Of a DNA stretch of 15,653 nucleotides, positions 5,577 to 15,400 are shown one piece after another; position 1 is the first letter of the stretch, and every line of letters begins with the position of its first letter. The translations under genes and the position numbers were made by a program. The stretch comes from Planctomycetaceae bacterium UBA6172 (GTDB taxonomy: Bacteria > Planctomycetota > Planctomycetia > Pirellulales > Pirellulaceae), in NCBI GenBank assembly GCA_002422955.1, contig DITY01000160.1, positions 7,361-23,013 on the forward strand, in the 5' to 3' direction. The notes below the pieces were generated by a model. That model saw nothing but the letters and a program-made list of their open reading frames with translations, was not told where the DNA came from and did no database searches.

Positions 5577-8142
5577 GATAGGCTCCTGGTTCAGCTTCGA
5601 AATACTGGAACGGACGGCTGGCTACAACCTGTTTTACCAGATCGGCCACGGGATAGTCGTTGGCTTCAGTCAAACCGACGATCTGTTCAACAACGCAGCG
5701 ATCACTCGGGGATAATTCCCGTCCGATCGAAAACCCGAGCAATTTCTCGGCGACGGTGGATGCGAAGCGAGCCGATTCGGTTTTCCGCAAGGTTTCGGCC
5801 AAGTCGCGCCCTCCTCGGAAAGCGCGGCCACCGGGCAGCTCGCCCGAGGCGTCGATGCCCGTATCGCCCCGATAACGGCCGATCGCGTCATAATCTTCAA
5901 AACCGAAACCGAGTTCATCCATCACGCGATGGCAGGACGAACAGGACGGATTATCGCGGTGGATGACCATCTGTTCGCGCATCGACATCGCGGAGGTATC
6001 CGCTTGGTTGGCGCCCAGTTCGGGCACATTCGGCGGCGGCTCGGGCGGCGGGGTCCCCAACACACTCTCGAGAATCCACTTGCCGCGGAGCACGGGGCTG
6101 GTTCGGGTAGGGAAGCTGGTCAGCGTCAGCACGCTGGCATGGGTCAAAATTCCTCGGCGAGGGGCGTCGGCGAGCGACACGCGCGCAAACCCGTCAGCGG
6201 CCGGCTCGGGGACCGGTGGCAACCCGTAAAAGGCGGCCAATCGGGAATCGACGAAGGTGTAATCGGCATTCAGCAATTCGCCAGCCGGTCGGTTCTCGCG
6301 GAGAACATGCAAGAACAATCGCTCGGTCTCACCCGCCATCGAAGCGACCAACTCGGGGCTGTATTCGGGAAACTTCGACTCGTCACGCGTCATCGATTCC
6401 AAGTTCCGCAGCCCGAGCCACTGGGCCGCGAATTGGTCGCCCAGTGAATTCGACCTGGGATCACGCAACATCCGCTCGACCTGCGCGGCGAGCACTTCCG
6501 GCTGCGCGAGTTGCCCTTTGTCGGCGAGTTTCAACAGTTCATCGTCCGGCATGCTACTCCAAAGGAAGTAAGAGAGCCGTGAGGCGAGCTGATGGTCGTT
6601 CAGGCGGAACTCGCCACCCTCCTCGGGCTTCGCGTCCGGGGCCGGCACTTCGACACGAAAGAGGAATCGGGGAGAAACCAGCATGCCGGTGATCGCGTCC
6701 TGCAAGCCGCGGTGAAAGGAGTCACCACGATCGGTCGCGACCTTCACCAGACTGACGTAGCGGTTCAGCGTTTCATCATCGACCGGAGACCGGAAGACCC
6801 GTCGAATCAATGGCTTCAGGCAAGCCGTGGCCGCCTCTTCGACACCGGCGTACTTGTCGCCGCGGCGTGAGGCGACCTTGACGGCGATCTGGGACTGGCT
6901 GGGCGGCAGCGCTTCCTTGGGGAAATCGCGCGGCCCTTCGATCGACGCCTTGCGAAACAAAAACGCCAGCGTTTCACGCGGAATCTTGCGGCTGATTTCG
7001 AGTGACTTTTGGAATTGATCGCGTCCCGCAGCCAGCGCTGCGTCATCGAGTCGCCCGATCTCAAATTTCGGCAAGTCGCTCAACTCTTCCGGCTTCTGTG
7101 GGACGGTCGCGAAAATCAGCCGCGTGACGCCGGCCTGAAACTCGTGATCGAACGTGGCCGAATCGCCACCATCTTCGGTGTACTTGAAATTTTCGACCAG
7201 CAGCGGGACGCCCTGCTGATCGTAGACCGCCAAGGCTTGAGTAAACGGTGCTGGCGGTTCGGCGGGCGTCTCCACGACCGCTTCCGCTGCCGCTTCCGCC
7301 TCTGCTGCCTTGTCCGGCTCCTTGCTCGCTTCCAGATGGTTGTGGGCGGCGGCCCCCGTGACGCGAATGCGGTACACCCCCGGCGTGGTGATCTCGAATT
7401 CCGACCAGGCGAACGATTCGTGCGGGAACAAGCGGCCGTAAAACGATTCGGTGTAGCCGTCTCCGGTGATCGCGATCCGCTCGCCGCTGAGTTCGATGGT
7501 TTCCTTTTTGAGCGAATCGGGATCGAGCAGCACGGCGCCGGCGACCTTCTCCGCCGCATCGAGATATTTCTCGAACAGCATCGGCGGCATCGCCAACACG
7601 TCGGCGTTGTTGTCGAAGCCACCCCCGACTTCGTCCGAGGGGAATTCGCCCGTCATGTCGAGTTCGACGCCGAACAGATCGCGAATCGTGTGGTTGTATT
7701 CGACCCGATTCAATCGGCGAGCGGTCACGCGTCCCGAACGAGGCCGCAGGTCGCAGGTGACGTTGTAAATGGCCTGGTCGAGCGCCAGCGACAACTGCCG
7801 TCGCTCCGCCTCGGTCGGCAACGCCGCATCATCCGGCGGCATCGCGCCGAAGCGGATCATCTGCAGGACACGGCCCCACAGTTCCGGATTGGCTTCCGCG
7901 TGCGCCAGGTCGCCGAACGGCGAGAGGTCGATTTCGGCCTCCTGGGTTTCGGCGTTGTGGCATTCGACGCAAAAACGCTGCAACAGCGACCAGCCACCCG
8001 CCTGCCACTGGGCCGCTCGTTCCTCTTGTTGGGCCGCGGCCACCTCTTGCGCAACGACGTCGCCTAGCCCGAGAACGAGCGATAGCAGGGCCACTCCAAT
8101 CGACCCCGAGCATGCAATGCTCCTCGAGCAAGCAAAAATCAT
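5563..8142 (-). CDS. PSCyt1/DUF1587-DUF1595-DUF1592-DUF1588-DUF1585 planctomycete cytochrome-like protein
   Basis: This 859-residue exported protein has the domain order typical of planctomycete DUF1592 proteins. A signal peptide (about 1-31, VVA|QE) is followed by a PSCyt1 cytochrome-c-like domain with haem motif CVECH (58-62) and a likely axial Met in GAMPP (M101). Then come DUF1587 (about 138-200, RRLNRVEYNHTIRDLFG), a beta-rich region resembling a carbohydrate-binding module (about 215-345), DUF1595 (about 425-490), DUF1592 (about 508-635, RLSYFLWSSMPDDEL), DUF1588 (about 665-755) with a second CxxCH, CSSCH (734-738), and DUF1585 (about 774-850). An Ala/Glu/Pro-rich stretch near 274-303 interrupts the beta-rich region and looks like a flexible insertion. 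The protein probably carries covalent haem outside the cytoplasm; its substrate is unknown. It is the first gene of a leftward operon with DUF1552. The ATG at 8142 is chosen because it gives a good signal peptide; no clear Shine-Dalgarno precedes it. Confidence 0.92.
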   Translation of the reverse strand: MIFACSRSIACSGSIGVALLSLVLGLGDVVAQEVAAAQQEERAAQWQAGGWSLLQRFCVECHNAETQEAEIDLSPFGDLAHAEANPELWGRVLQMIRFGAMPPDDAALPTEAERRQLSLALDQAIYNVTCDLRPRSGRVTARRLNRVEYNHTIRDLFGVELDMTGEFPSDEVGGGFDNNADVLAMPPMLFEKYLDAAEKVAGAVLLDPDSLKKETIELSGERIAITGDGYTESFYGRLFPHESFAWSEFEITTPGVYRIRVTGAAAHNHLEASKEPDKAAEAEAAAEAVVETPAEPPAPFTQALAVYDQQGVPLLVENFKYTEDGGDSATFDHEFQAGVTRLIFATVPQKPEELSDLPKFEIGRLDDAALAAGRDQFQKSLEISRKIPRETLAFLFRKASIEGPRDFPKEALPPSQSQIAVKVASRRGDKYAGVEEAATACLKPLIRRVFRSPVDDETLNRYVSLVKVATDRGDSFHRGLQDAITGMLVSPRFLFRVEVPAPDAKPEEGGEFRLNDHQLASRLSYFLWSSMPDDELLKLADKGQLAQPEVLAAQVERMLRDPRSNSLGDQFAAQWLGLRNLESMTRDESKFPEYSPELVASMAGETERLFLHVLRENRPAGELLNADYTFVDSRLAAFYGLPPVPEPAADGFARVSLADAPRRGILTHASVLTLTSFPTRTSPVLRGKWILESVLGTPPPEPPPNVPELGANQADTSAMSMREQMVIHRDNPSCSSCHRVMDELGFGFEDYDAIGRYRGDTGIDASGELPGGRAFRGGRDLAETLRKTESARFASTVAEKLLGFSIGRELSPSDRCVVEQIVGLTEANDYPVADLVKQVVASRPFQYFEAEPGAYHESE
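5583..5587 (-). promoter_or_regulatory. Shine-Dalgarno for the DUF1552 gene
   Basis: AGGAG on the minus strand lies six bases before the ATG at 5576. It sits inside the last codons of the upstream gene. It decides the start over a second ATG six codons downstream, and it is the clearest ribosome binding site in the window. Confidence 0.75.
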
Positions 8143-8549
8143 CGGCTGATCACACCGTTGGTGGTAGGAAAACCCGCACCCGATCGAGGTCGGCTAGGCG
8201 ACCGAGTCAACCGGCGGGAATCAGAGGCGGGATGTTGGCTGGTACGACCACGTTTTTGGCCGACACTCCATCATAAGACTTTTCGGCCCCGGTTTCAACC
8301 GAAATCCGTCGCTTGGGTAAACCCGGAAAGGCCCGCGAGGTTCCGCGAAAGTGGCTGAAATGTGCCGAAAATGCACCTTCTGGGTCTCGCGTGCAATGGT
8401 ACGGATAGGGCCAAATCGTTAGACTCCCAACCTCTCGACAACAGGGTGCCGCGACTTCGTGTTCGCTGGCGGAGGGGCTTCGGTCTGGCCCCTTCGACCT
8501 TTTCGCCCCATTCGGTTCGAGTTTTTCTTGGTCTGCGATAGTCGTTCCG
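8143..8549. other. Divergent intergenic region between the PSCyt/DUF1592 gene and rnc
   Basis: These 407 bp must hold promoters for both flanking genes. Short open frames cross it on both strands, but none has a recognisable motif or start context, and the longest runs antisense into rnc. I could not place -35/-10 pairs with normal spacing. Visible structures are the hairpin at 8470-8496, a short inverted repeat CGGTT-TC-AACCG at 8290-8301, and TTTCGG/CCGAAA arms at 8281-8286 and 8299-8304. Confidence 0.55.
8470..8496 (+). promoter_or_regulatory. Stem-loop in the rnc leader, possible attenuator or RNase III target
   Basis: A nine-pair stem, CGGAGGGGC (8470-8478) with GCCCCTTCG (8488-8496), contains one G-U pair and a 9-nt loop. 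ACCTTTTCG follows. It ends 53 bp before the rnc ATG. A leader hairpin in front of rnc is notable because E. coli RNase III represses its own synthesis by cleaving a leader stem. This stem is shorter than classic substrates, so an attenuator or a chance structure is also possible. Confidence 0.4.
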
Positions 8550-9371
8550 ATGCACGTCCCACCGGATTCTGGCGATGATTCGCAGGCGGACATCAGCGGT
8601 CTCGACGCGCCCTCGGACCAGCACCCCTTCCCGTTCGGCCTGGATCGTGAGGTCTGGTTTGATGAGGAGCACGGCATCGCCGAAAAGTTGGAACGCTGCC
8701 AGCAGATCGTCGATCACCGCTTCACCAACTTGGAATTGCTGCAGGCGGCACTGACCCACGCTTCGGGCGCCAGTCATCGGCTGAGCAGCAACGAGCGACT
8801 CGAGTTTTTGGGTGACAGCATCCTGGGGTTGGTCGTTTGCCAGTGGTTGTATGAGGAATACCCCGAGTACAGCGAAGGGGATTTGACCAAGATCAAATCA
8901 GCGGTCGTCAGCCGTCGAGTGTGCGGCAAGGTCGCCTGCCAACTCGGGCTGGAACAATGCCTGATCGTCGGCAAGGGGATTCATCTGGGGCAAAGCTTCC
9001 CCAAATCGTTGGTCAGCGACGTGTTCGAAGCGGTCGTCGCGGCGATTTACTTGGATGCCGGTTTGGACGTCGTCCGCGCCCGGCTGCACCAGTGGTTGGC
9101 GCCGGAAGTCCGCGGCGCTGTCGAAGGCCGGGGCAGCGGCAATTACAAATCGCTGCTCCAACAATTCGCGCAGCGGGAGCGGGCGAGCACGCCGCACTAC
9201 CGCTTGGTCACCGAATCGGGGCCGGACCATCGCAAGCGGTTCCGCGTCTCGGCCGTGATCGGCGGCGAGGAATTCCAGCCGGCTTGGGGGAACAACAAGA
9301 AGGACGCCGAGCAGCACGCCGCCGCCAACGCCCTGGCCATCCTCCACCACGAGACTCCCCCCTTCGAGTGA
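8550..9371 (+). CDS. rnc: Ribonuclease III
   Basis: RNase III is a cytoplasmic, Mg2+-dependent endonuclease that cuts double-stranded RNA, processing rRNA precursors and structured mRNAs. The 273-residue protein carries the signature NERLEFLGDS (81-90). E82, E85, D89, D157 and E160 correspond to E. coli E38, E41, D45, D114 and E117, so the catalytic set is complete. A C-terminal double-stranded RNA-binding domain runs from about 198 to 267, starting NYKSLLQQFAQ and including NNKKDAEQHAAANAL. It is about 45 residues longer than E. coli RNase III because of an acidic, Pro-containing N-terminal extension. The ATG at 8550 is the first usable start, but no Shine-Dalgarno confirms it and a shorter form beginning nearer residue 40 is conceivable. 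A hairpin overlaps the stop codon, and a leader stem-loop lies 53 bp upstream. Confidence 0.95.
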   Translation: MHVPPDSGDDSQADISGLDAPSDQHPFPFGLDREVWFDEEHGIAEKLERCQQIVDHRFTNLELLQAALTHASGASHRLSSNERLEFLGDSILGLVVCQWLYEEYPEYSEGDLTKIKSAVVSRRVCGKVACQLGLEQCLIVGKGIHLGQSFPKSLVSDVFEAVVAAIYLDAGLDVVRARLHQWLAPEVRGAVEGRGSGNYKSLLQQFAQRERASTPHYRLVTESGPDHRKRFRVSAVIGGEEFQPAWGNNKKDAEQHAAANALAILHHETPPFE

Positions 9372-9377
9372 AGGGGG
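9358..9377 (+). terminator. Hairpin overlapping the rnc stop codon
   Basis: A perfect 8-bp stem, CCCCCTTC (9358-9365) with GAAGGGGG (9370-9377), encloses a GAGT loop. The rnc TGA (9369-9371) lies in the loop and the 3' arm. No T-run follows on either strand, so it is a candidate terminator or 3'-end structure rather than a canonical intrinsic terminator. It could also serve the convergent kinase gene. Confidence 0.45.
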
Positions 9378-9379
9378 CT

Positions 9380-9438
9380 GGCACCGTGATGGGGCCGGCT
9401 CAGTGAACAGGCCGACCTAGCGAACAGTCTGGCTCAGT
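9380..9438. repeat. Degenerate 17-bp tandem repeat, about 3.5 copies
   Basis: Consecutive units start at 9380, 9397, 9414 and 9431. The 9397 unit reads GGCTCAGTGAACAGGCC. The 9380 unit matches it at 12 of 17 positions, the 9414 unit shares GAACAG and most other positions, and the partial 9431 unit repeats GGCTCAGT exactly. Differences between the 9397 and 9414 units are almost all transitions. The array fills the gap between convergent rnc and the kinase gene, and its last copy includes the kinase stop codon. I recognise no named element. Confidence 0.5.
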
Positions 9439-12400
9439 CCGGTTCCGGCAGCGTCCGCGCGATCCGGAAGCCGAAGTAGTGAATCTTTTCATCCGGTTTG
9501 CTCAGCACCCGCATGCTGGGTCGCGCACCCACATCGCTTTGCGCATAAGAACCGCCCCGAAGATTGAAATTCAGGACTCTTTGAGGATTGGGCGACTTCA
9601 CGACCACCGATCCCCGCAGAAACCGAGAATCCCAACGCAGATTGGGACTGTCATACGGCAGGCGGTAATCGAGGAAGGGTTCCAAACACCACTCGCTAGC
9701 ATTGCCGAGCATGTCAAACAACCCGTAACGGTTCGGCAGTTTGCTGGCAACCGGGTGGCTTTTCCTGCCGCTGTTTTCGGACGTCCAAGCATAGCGATCG
9801 TTCAGTCGAGCGGTCCAACCGGTCGGCCAAGTCGACTCGCCGCCCGCCGCGGCAGCCAATTCCCATTCGACTTCGGTCGGCAGCCGATAACCGGTGCGGC
9901 TTAAGACATTTTCCGGCAACGAGTAGGACGTGGTATCCGGAAGCTCCCAGATCCCAGGAAAACACCACTCGCTTTCCGGCAAACCTTCGCGCTCGCTCAA
10001 CCACTGGCAATAGGTGATCGCGTCATACCACCGAACGGCTGTCCTGGGGCAATCGTCACGGTCGGCAAACCGCCTACTCGCGTCGAACGGGTTCTTGCCA
10101 TAAAAGGCCTTGACCTTCTCATCGCGCAGGAACTCCTCGAATTGCTCGACCGTGATCTCGGTCTGCCCGATCGCAAATCGCTGCATGCCGCTCATGTAGG
10201 CCCCCTTTTCGGAGCGGGTCCGGTCGGGTTCGAAGTTATAAGTACCGGTCCAAACTCGTTCGGGCGGACGGATTTCGATCATCGCCGTGTTGTCCGCCGC
10301 GGTCGTCCGCGTGGGAACCGAACCAGCCGCCGCCGTCGCGATGGGCGAACCGGCCTTCGCCCTGAACTGTTCCGGAAACCATCGCCTCCCAAGGTGCATC
10401 GCGGCCGCGGCCACCGCGTTGTCCGCATCGCCCGACCAGTCGACCAATTTCCCCTGCATGTACTCCTGGTCGGCCGGCTTCAGTTGGCTGACGGGAAACG
10501 CGGACAGGCAGCACAGCACGTTCCGCCGCAGCTCGCGTGACAGCGATTGTCGCAGCAGTTCGACCAGACGCTGGGGATCCGCCCCGGCAGAGCTCAGCGC
10601 CGCCAGCGTCTCTTCGGCAACCGGGACGCCCAGCTTGTCGCTCAGAACCCCTTCCACAAGGTCCCATTCTCCGAGCAGGGCGATGCAAACCGCCAGGCTG
10701 GCCTGCGCCGCCGCGCTGCGGCTCTCGATTGGGACGTTGAATGGACGCTGCCAAGCCGAGACCATCCGTTCGCCATCCGATTCGATGCAGCTCGGCCGGT
10801 AACCCAGCCGGCGGAGCGTCCGCATCGACTCGGCCGCATCTTCCAGCTTGCCCGTCTGCATTGTTCCTCGCCGATCGGTATGTCCCTGCCAAACGCCACC
10901 GCAAAATTGCCCCCAACCGGCATCTCGCATCCATTGGCGGATTTGGGAGTGCAGCATCAGGCGATCCAAGGCCGGTTCCCGAACGACACTGAAGATCAGC
11001 TTCGCTTGGTCTTCTTTCGGCTGACTCTGGAGCATGTTGAGGAACTGCCGTGCGATCTCGTCCTGATGTTCCGGCGAGGCGTCCGCCCGCAGGCCCATGA
11101 CCTTCGCGGTCAGGTCCAGCCGAGGAGATTTCGGTTTCGGGATCTCGATCAGGGCCTCCTCGAGCTGCCCGGAATCGCCCGAACGGGCTGCGACGCGAGC
11201 ATCCCAAAATGGATCGGTCGCTGAGGAATTGCGATTTGGCTCGTACAGCGCTTTCGCCTCGTCGATTCGGCCAGAATAGAGCAGGGCGGTGGCTTGAAGC
11301 ACCTCAAGCTCTGCCTTCTCATCCGGGTCACGGTCAGCGGTTTCGATTTGCATCAGCCAATCCCACAGGCGTGCGTCCCTCAGCTGCTTCGCGAACTCAG
11401 GCGTCCACTGGCGTGGCGATGCGGACCCACTGCTGGCCGCGGCACCGGCCTGACTCGCAGCCCAGAGTTTCAGCGCATGTCCCGCCTCATCGAAGACCGG
11501 TATCAAACGGGCATCTGTCGCGGTCGCGCTGGGGGTCCAGTCGTTGAAGACTGGGAAATATCGCACATTACTCCCCCATTCCCGGTCTTCGACCGTCCCG
11601 TCGTCCGGCGACCAAATCACGACGACCTCCGTGCCTCCATCCGCCAGCCCGTTGTACGCGACTCGCTGTGCCGAATAGCCAGATTTCTCTTGCGCTAACG
11701 CATCGCGGTGATAGCTGAACAGATTCGCGTAGCGACGAAGCGGATGGGGCGTGACCTCCGACTGCTCCGCCGACGACGAATCCGCCGGCGGGTTCTCGGC
11801 CTGACTGCCGATGACGATCCACCCCGATTCAGCTCCCTCCCCGGCCGACCGCTCGAACGCGACGTCTTCCAACAACCAGCCCTCCGACATCGCCCTGCGA
11901 ACCTCCTCCTCCAACTCGTCCGAACTCCAAGGTCCGAACACCTTGCCGATCCGTCCGTCCCGCAGCCAGACGGCTGAACCCTGAGCCCCATCGCCCGAAG
12001 CCTCGCCGTCCGCTGCCCCAGCACTCGGTCGTCGACTGGCCAACCGATAGCCGTGTTGCTCCAGTTCCGCGCCCAAACCGTCTAACTCCGATCGAGGCAG
12101 ACGCGCCACCGCGACGCACTCGCCGTCGGCAAGCCCCTGTCCCTTCGTGACCAACGCTTGCCAAGTCGCATCCAGCGGCGCCGCGGATTCGCTGCGGGCC
12201 TGATCCCCGTTCGCGATCTTGCGATACGATTCCCGCAACTCGGTGACCAGCTGTTCTCGGCCCGATGGGTCACTCGACTGCTTGACCTTCTCGACCAACG
12301 GCGCGAGCTCGTGCGGTTCCAGCAGCGACGCCAGCTCAGCCAGATTCTCGGATTCGATCACTGGCTGGATCTCAAGGAGAATTTCCAACAGACGCTCGCG

Positions 12401-15400
12401 ACGGAGCGAATTGTCGGGTTGAGCGAGCCTTCCGATGGCGGCCGGCGTGAGCGCGGGTTCGAGTGGCTTGAGCCATTCGAGCCAACCGCCCAGTTCGTCC
12501 AGCGGCAGGGAATCCAGGTCGCGCAACAGGGCTTCGGCATCGGCTGAAAACCGCGTCGCGAGCGACGGGTCGAGCTGCACGGCCAACGCCGCAGCGGCAA
12601 CCCGCGCGCGCGGCTGATCGGCTTGCAGATTTTGTGAAATCGCCCCACGCGCCTCCCGAGGCGCGCGTCGCAGCATTTCTACCGCCCCAGGCACCTCCTC
12701 CGCTCGCAAACCTTTCGCGTCTTCCAACACTGCCGGCAAATGCTTCTCCACCGGGTCGGTCGCCAGCAACAGCCAGTGGAAATTCGCAGGCATCTCGCCA
12801 GCCGCCTCGGCCGCTGCCAGCTCACGCCGCACATGGTCCAGCGTCTCATACTTCTCAGCGTCCCGCGCGAGTGAAGGCAGCTCGGCCAAGTTGCTCGAGC
12901 GAACCGCAGCGACGATCCCTGCCCGCGTCCGCTCGTTCAACTCGCCGCGGACCGAGGCACCCACGATCGCGAGCACGCCGATCGCCACCGCGGCCCCTCG
13001 CGCCAGCCGCTTCGACGAGACACGAAGGAACTCCCGCTCGATCTCATTCCGCTCGCCCCGCCGCGTGAACAGTTTCCATTTCGCCAGCGCCAGCGGACCG
13101 GCCAAATGCCCCGATCCGCGATCGACCGACCAGCGGCGGGCGGCGCTCCGCAGCGCCAACCGATTCCGCCCCCGCCAGGTCGACTCGTCCTCGGCCGCCA
13201 TCCAAGATCGCAAGCTCGGCACCAGATGGTCGTGAGTCAATTGGTAACGCGCCGGCCCATGCCCGCTGCCACTGCCCTGCCCGCTGCTACTGCCCTGCCC
13301 GCTGCCACCGCTGCCCAGCGCACTCCCGAGCGGTACCGCCCCCGCCGATCCGCCCTGCCACGCGGACTCTTCGCTGGCCGCCGGCGTGATCAGCCGCACC
13401 TCCCGATCGAGCAACCGCAGCAGCTCGCGGACGGTTTCCGGATTTTCCTCCATCCCGCCCCGCGCGATGATCTCGTCGGCCGTGACCGTGTGCTGGCGGA
13501 TCGATACCGATTCGATCGGCAGCAACGAATCGAGAATCCGACGCACCAGGTCGGGGCGGCGGCGGAACTCGGGATGCGCCCCTGCCCCGGTCAACCGTTC
13601 CCTCAAGAACGCCACCTCCAAACCTTCCATGCCGCCGACTTGACGCAGCGTCGCGGGAGTCCAGGGTGAGTCCCTTAACATTTCGGTCAACATCGCCAAC
13701 CGGACCGGCGTCACGCGACCCTCCTCGGCCAACGCGTCGACCGCCTGCTCGACAAACTTCTCCGCGGACCAATCGGGTGTGTTCGGATTGATCGCCTGCA
13801 GCGCGATCCCGAATCCGGTCAACACCCGGCGGGCGTGCGCCTTGCCGAACCGTTCGAGCGTGGCGAAGTTGGCGTTCTGCAGCAGCGGCTCTTCGATCGC
13901 CTTCATGAAGCTCGATGCCTCGCGAAAGAAATCCTCGCGGACAATCAGCAACGCCTGCACCGCGACGCCATCGCATTGCCGTAGCGTCTCCGCCAACCAA
14001 CCGCCGTGCTCGTCGGTCTCGTGCAGGTAAGCCTCGAACTGGTCGAGCACGATCAGCAGTTTGCGATCATCGGGCATCCGGTCGCGAACCGACACCAACG
14101 CCTGCTGGACGTCGTCGCCGAGCGGGCCGATGTCGGCAACCTGCTCCAACCGCTTCCGCAGTCGCTCCGCCAGATCGGCGGGACGACTCTCCAACACGAT
14201 CGTGTCGACGCCCTTGAGCACCGGCAAGACGCCGGCGCGGATCATCGACGATTTCCCACTGCCGCTCTCGCCGACCAACAGGCCGACCCGGAAGGCCTGT
14301 TCCGCGTCGTGTGATTCGATCCGCAGCTTCCAAAACCAAACCGAATCGGGGATCCCTTCGCGGCCGACCGGACCGGGCAGCATCCGCAGGAAGAAGTCGG
14401 CATCCTCCGGCCCGTAACTGCGCAGCCCACGCGGCACCAAATCGGTCAACGGCCGCTGTCGCGATCCCGTCGAACCGCCGCTGGCCGGCTGCGATTTAGC
14501 CGCTTCGCCAGCAGCCTCCGCCCCAGCCGCTTGTCCTTCAGCAACCGTAGCCTGAGACGTCGTCTGCCGCTTGCCATGCCAGGCTTGCAGCTCCTCGGCC
14601 ATGTCATCCGCCGTCGAATGCCGATCCGACGCCCGCTTGCTCAGCGCCTTCAAGCAGATCCGTTCCAGCTCACGCGGGACCTGCGATCGCAATTGCCGCG
14701 GCGGCACGACTTCGTGATCACGAAACAGCTCCAATAGCTCTTCGTCGTTCCTAGCCACGAACGGCAACTTGCCGGTCAAGAACTGATACAGGATTACGCC
14801 GAGGCTATAGATATCGGACCGACCGTCGACACGGTGGCTTTCGCCCCGGGCCTGCTCGGGGCTCATGTAAGACCGCGTGCCGACCCGCCCATGCAGCACG
14901 TCCGCGGGGTTCCCTCCGGTCGCCAACCCGAAGTCGACGACGATCGGTGCCCCCCGTTCGTCCAGCATGATGTTGTCGGGCTTCAGGTCGCGATGGACGA
15001 CGTGACATCGGTGGGCGTACGCCATCGACGAAGCGACGGTCGCGAGCGTGTCGGCGGCGAAGACGAAATCCCCGACGCGAGCCTTCAGCGACTCGGTCAG
15101 CTTGGACCCGGGAATGAACTTGGAGATGACATAGATCGAACCGTCCGGCCATTCGCCGACATCGAACACTTGGACGATTCCGGGGTGGTCCAATTGGGCC
15201 AAGACCCGCGCTTCCTGCAGGTACAGACGCCGATACCGTGGGGTCCGCTTATCGGGGTTGGCGACCTTGATCGCGACCTCCCTCCCCAACTCGCCATCGA
15301 CCGCGCGATAGACCGTCCCGAAGCTGCCCATCCCCAGCTTGCCAATCAGCCGGAACCGCCCCATCTGCTCGGGGAACGGCGCGGCGGCCGTTTTATCCAG

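Noticed and set aside
7009..8067. A 352-codon plus-strand frame opposite the PSCyt/DUF1592 gene
   Set aside because: It is very Arg-rich, has no domain and no ribosome binding site, and lies antisense to a clear multi-domain gene.
8207..8777. Minus-strand frames spanning the rnc leader and the start of rnc
   Set aside because: They run antisense into conserved rnc codons and have no recognisable motif or start signal.
9434..9600. Possible variable region of a diversity-generating retroelement in the FGE-like domain
   Set aside because: FGE/C-type-lectin folds are frequent targets, but there is no enrichment of adenine-derived codons, no template repeat and no reverse transcriptase gene in the window.
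10236..11207. A 323-codon frame on the same strand as, and overlapping, the kinase gene
   Set aside because: It is an alternate frame inside an intact coding sequence, with Arg/Gly-rich low-complexity content.
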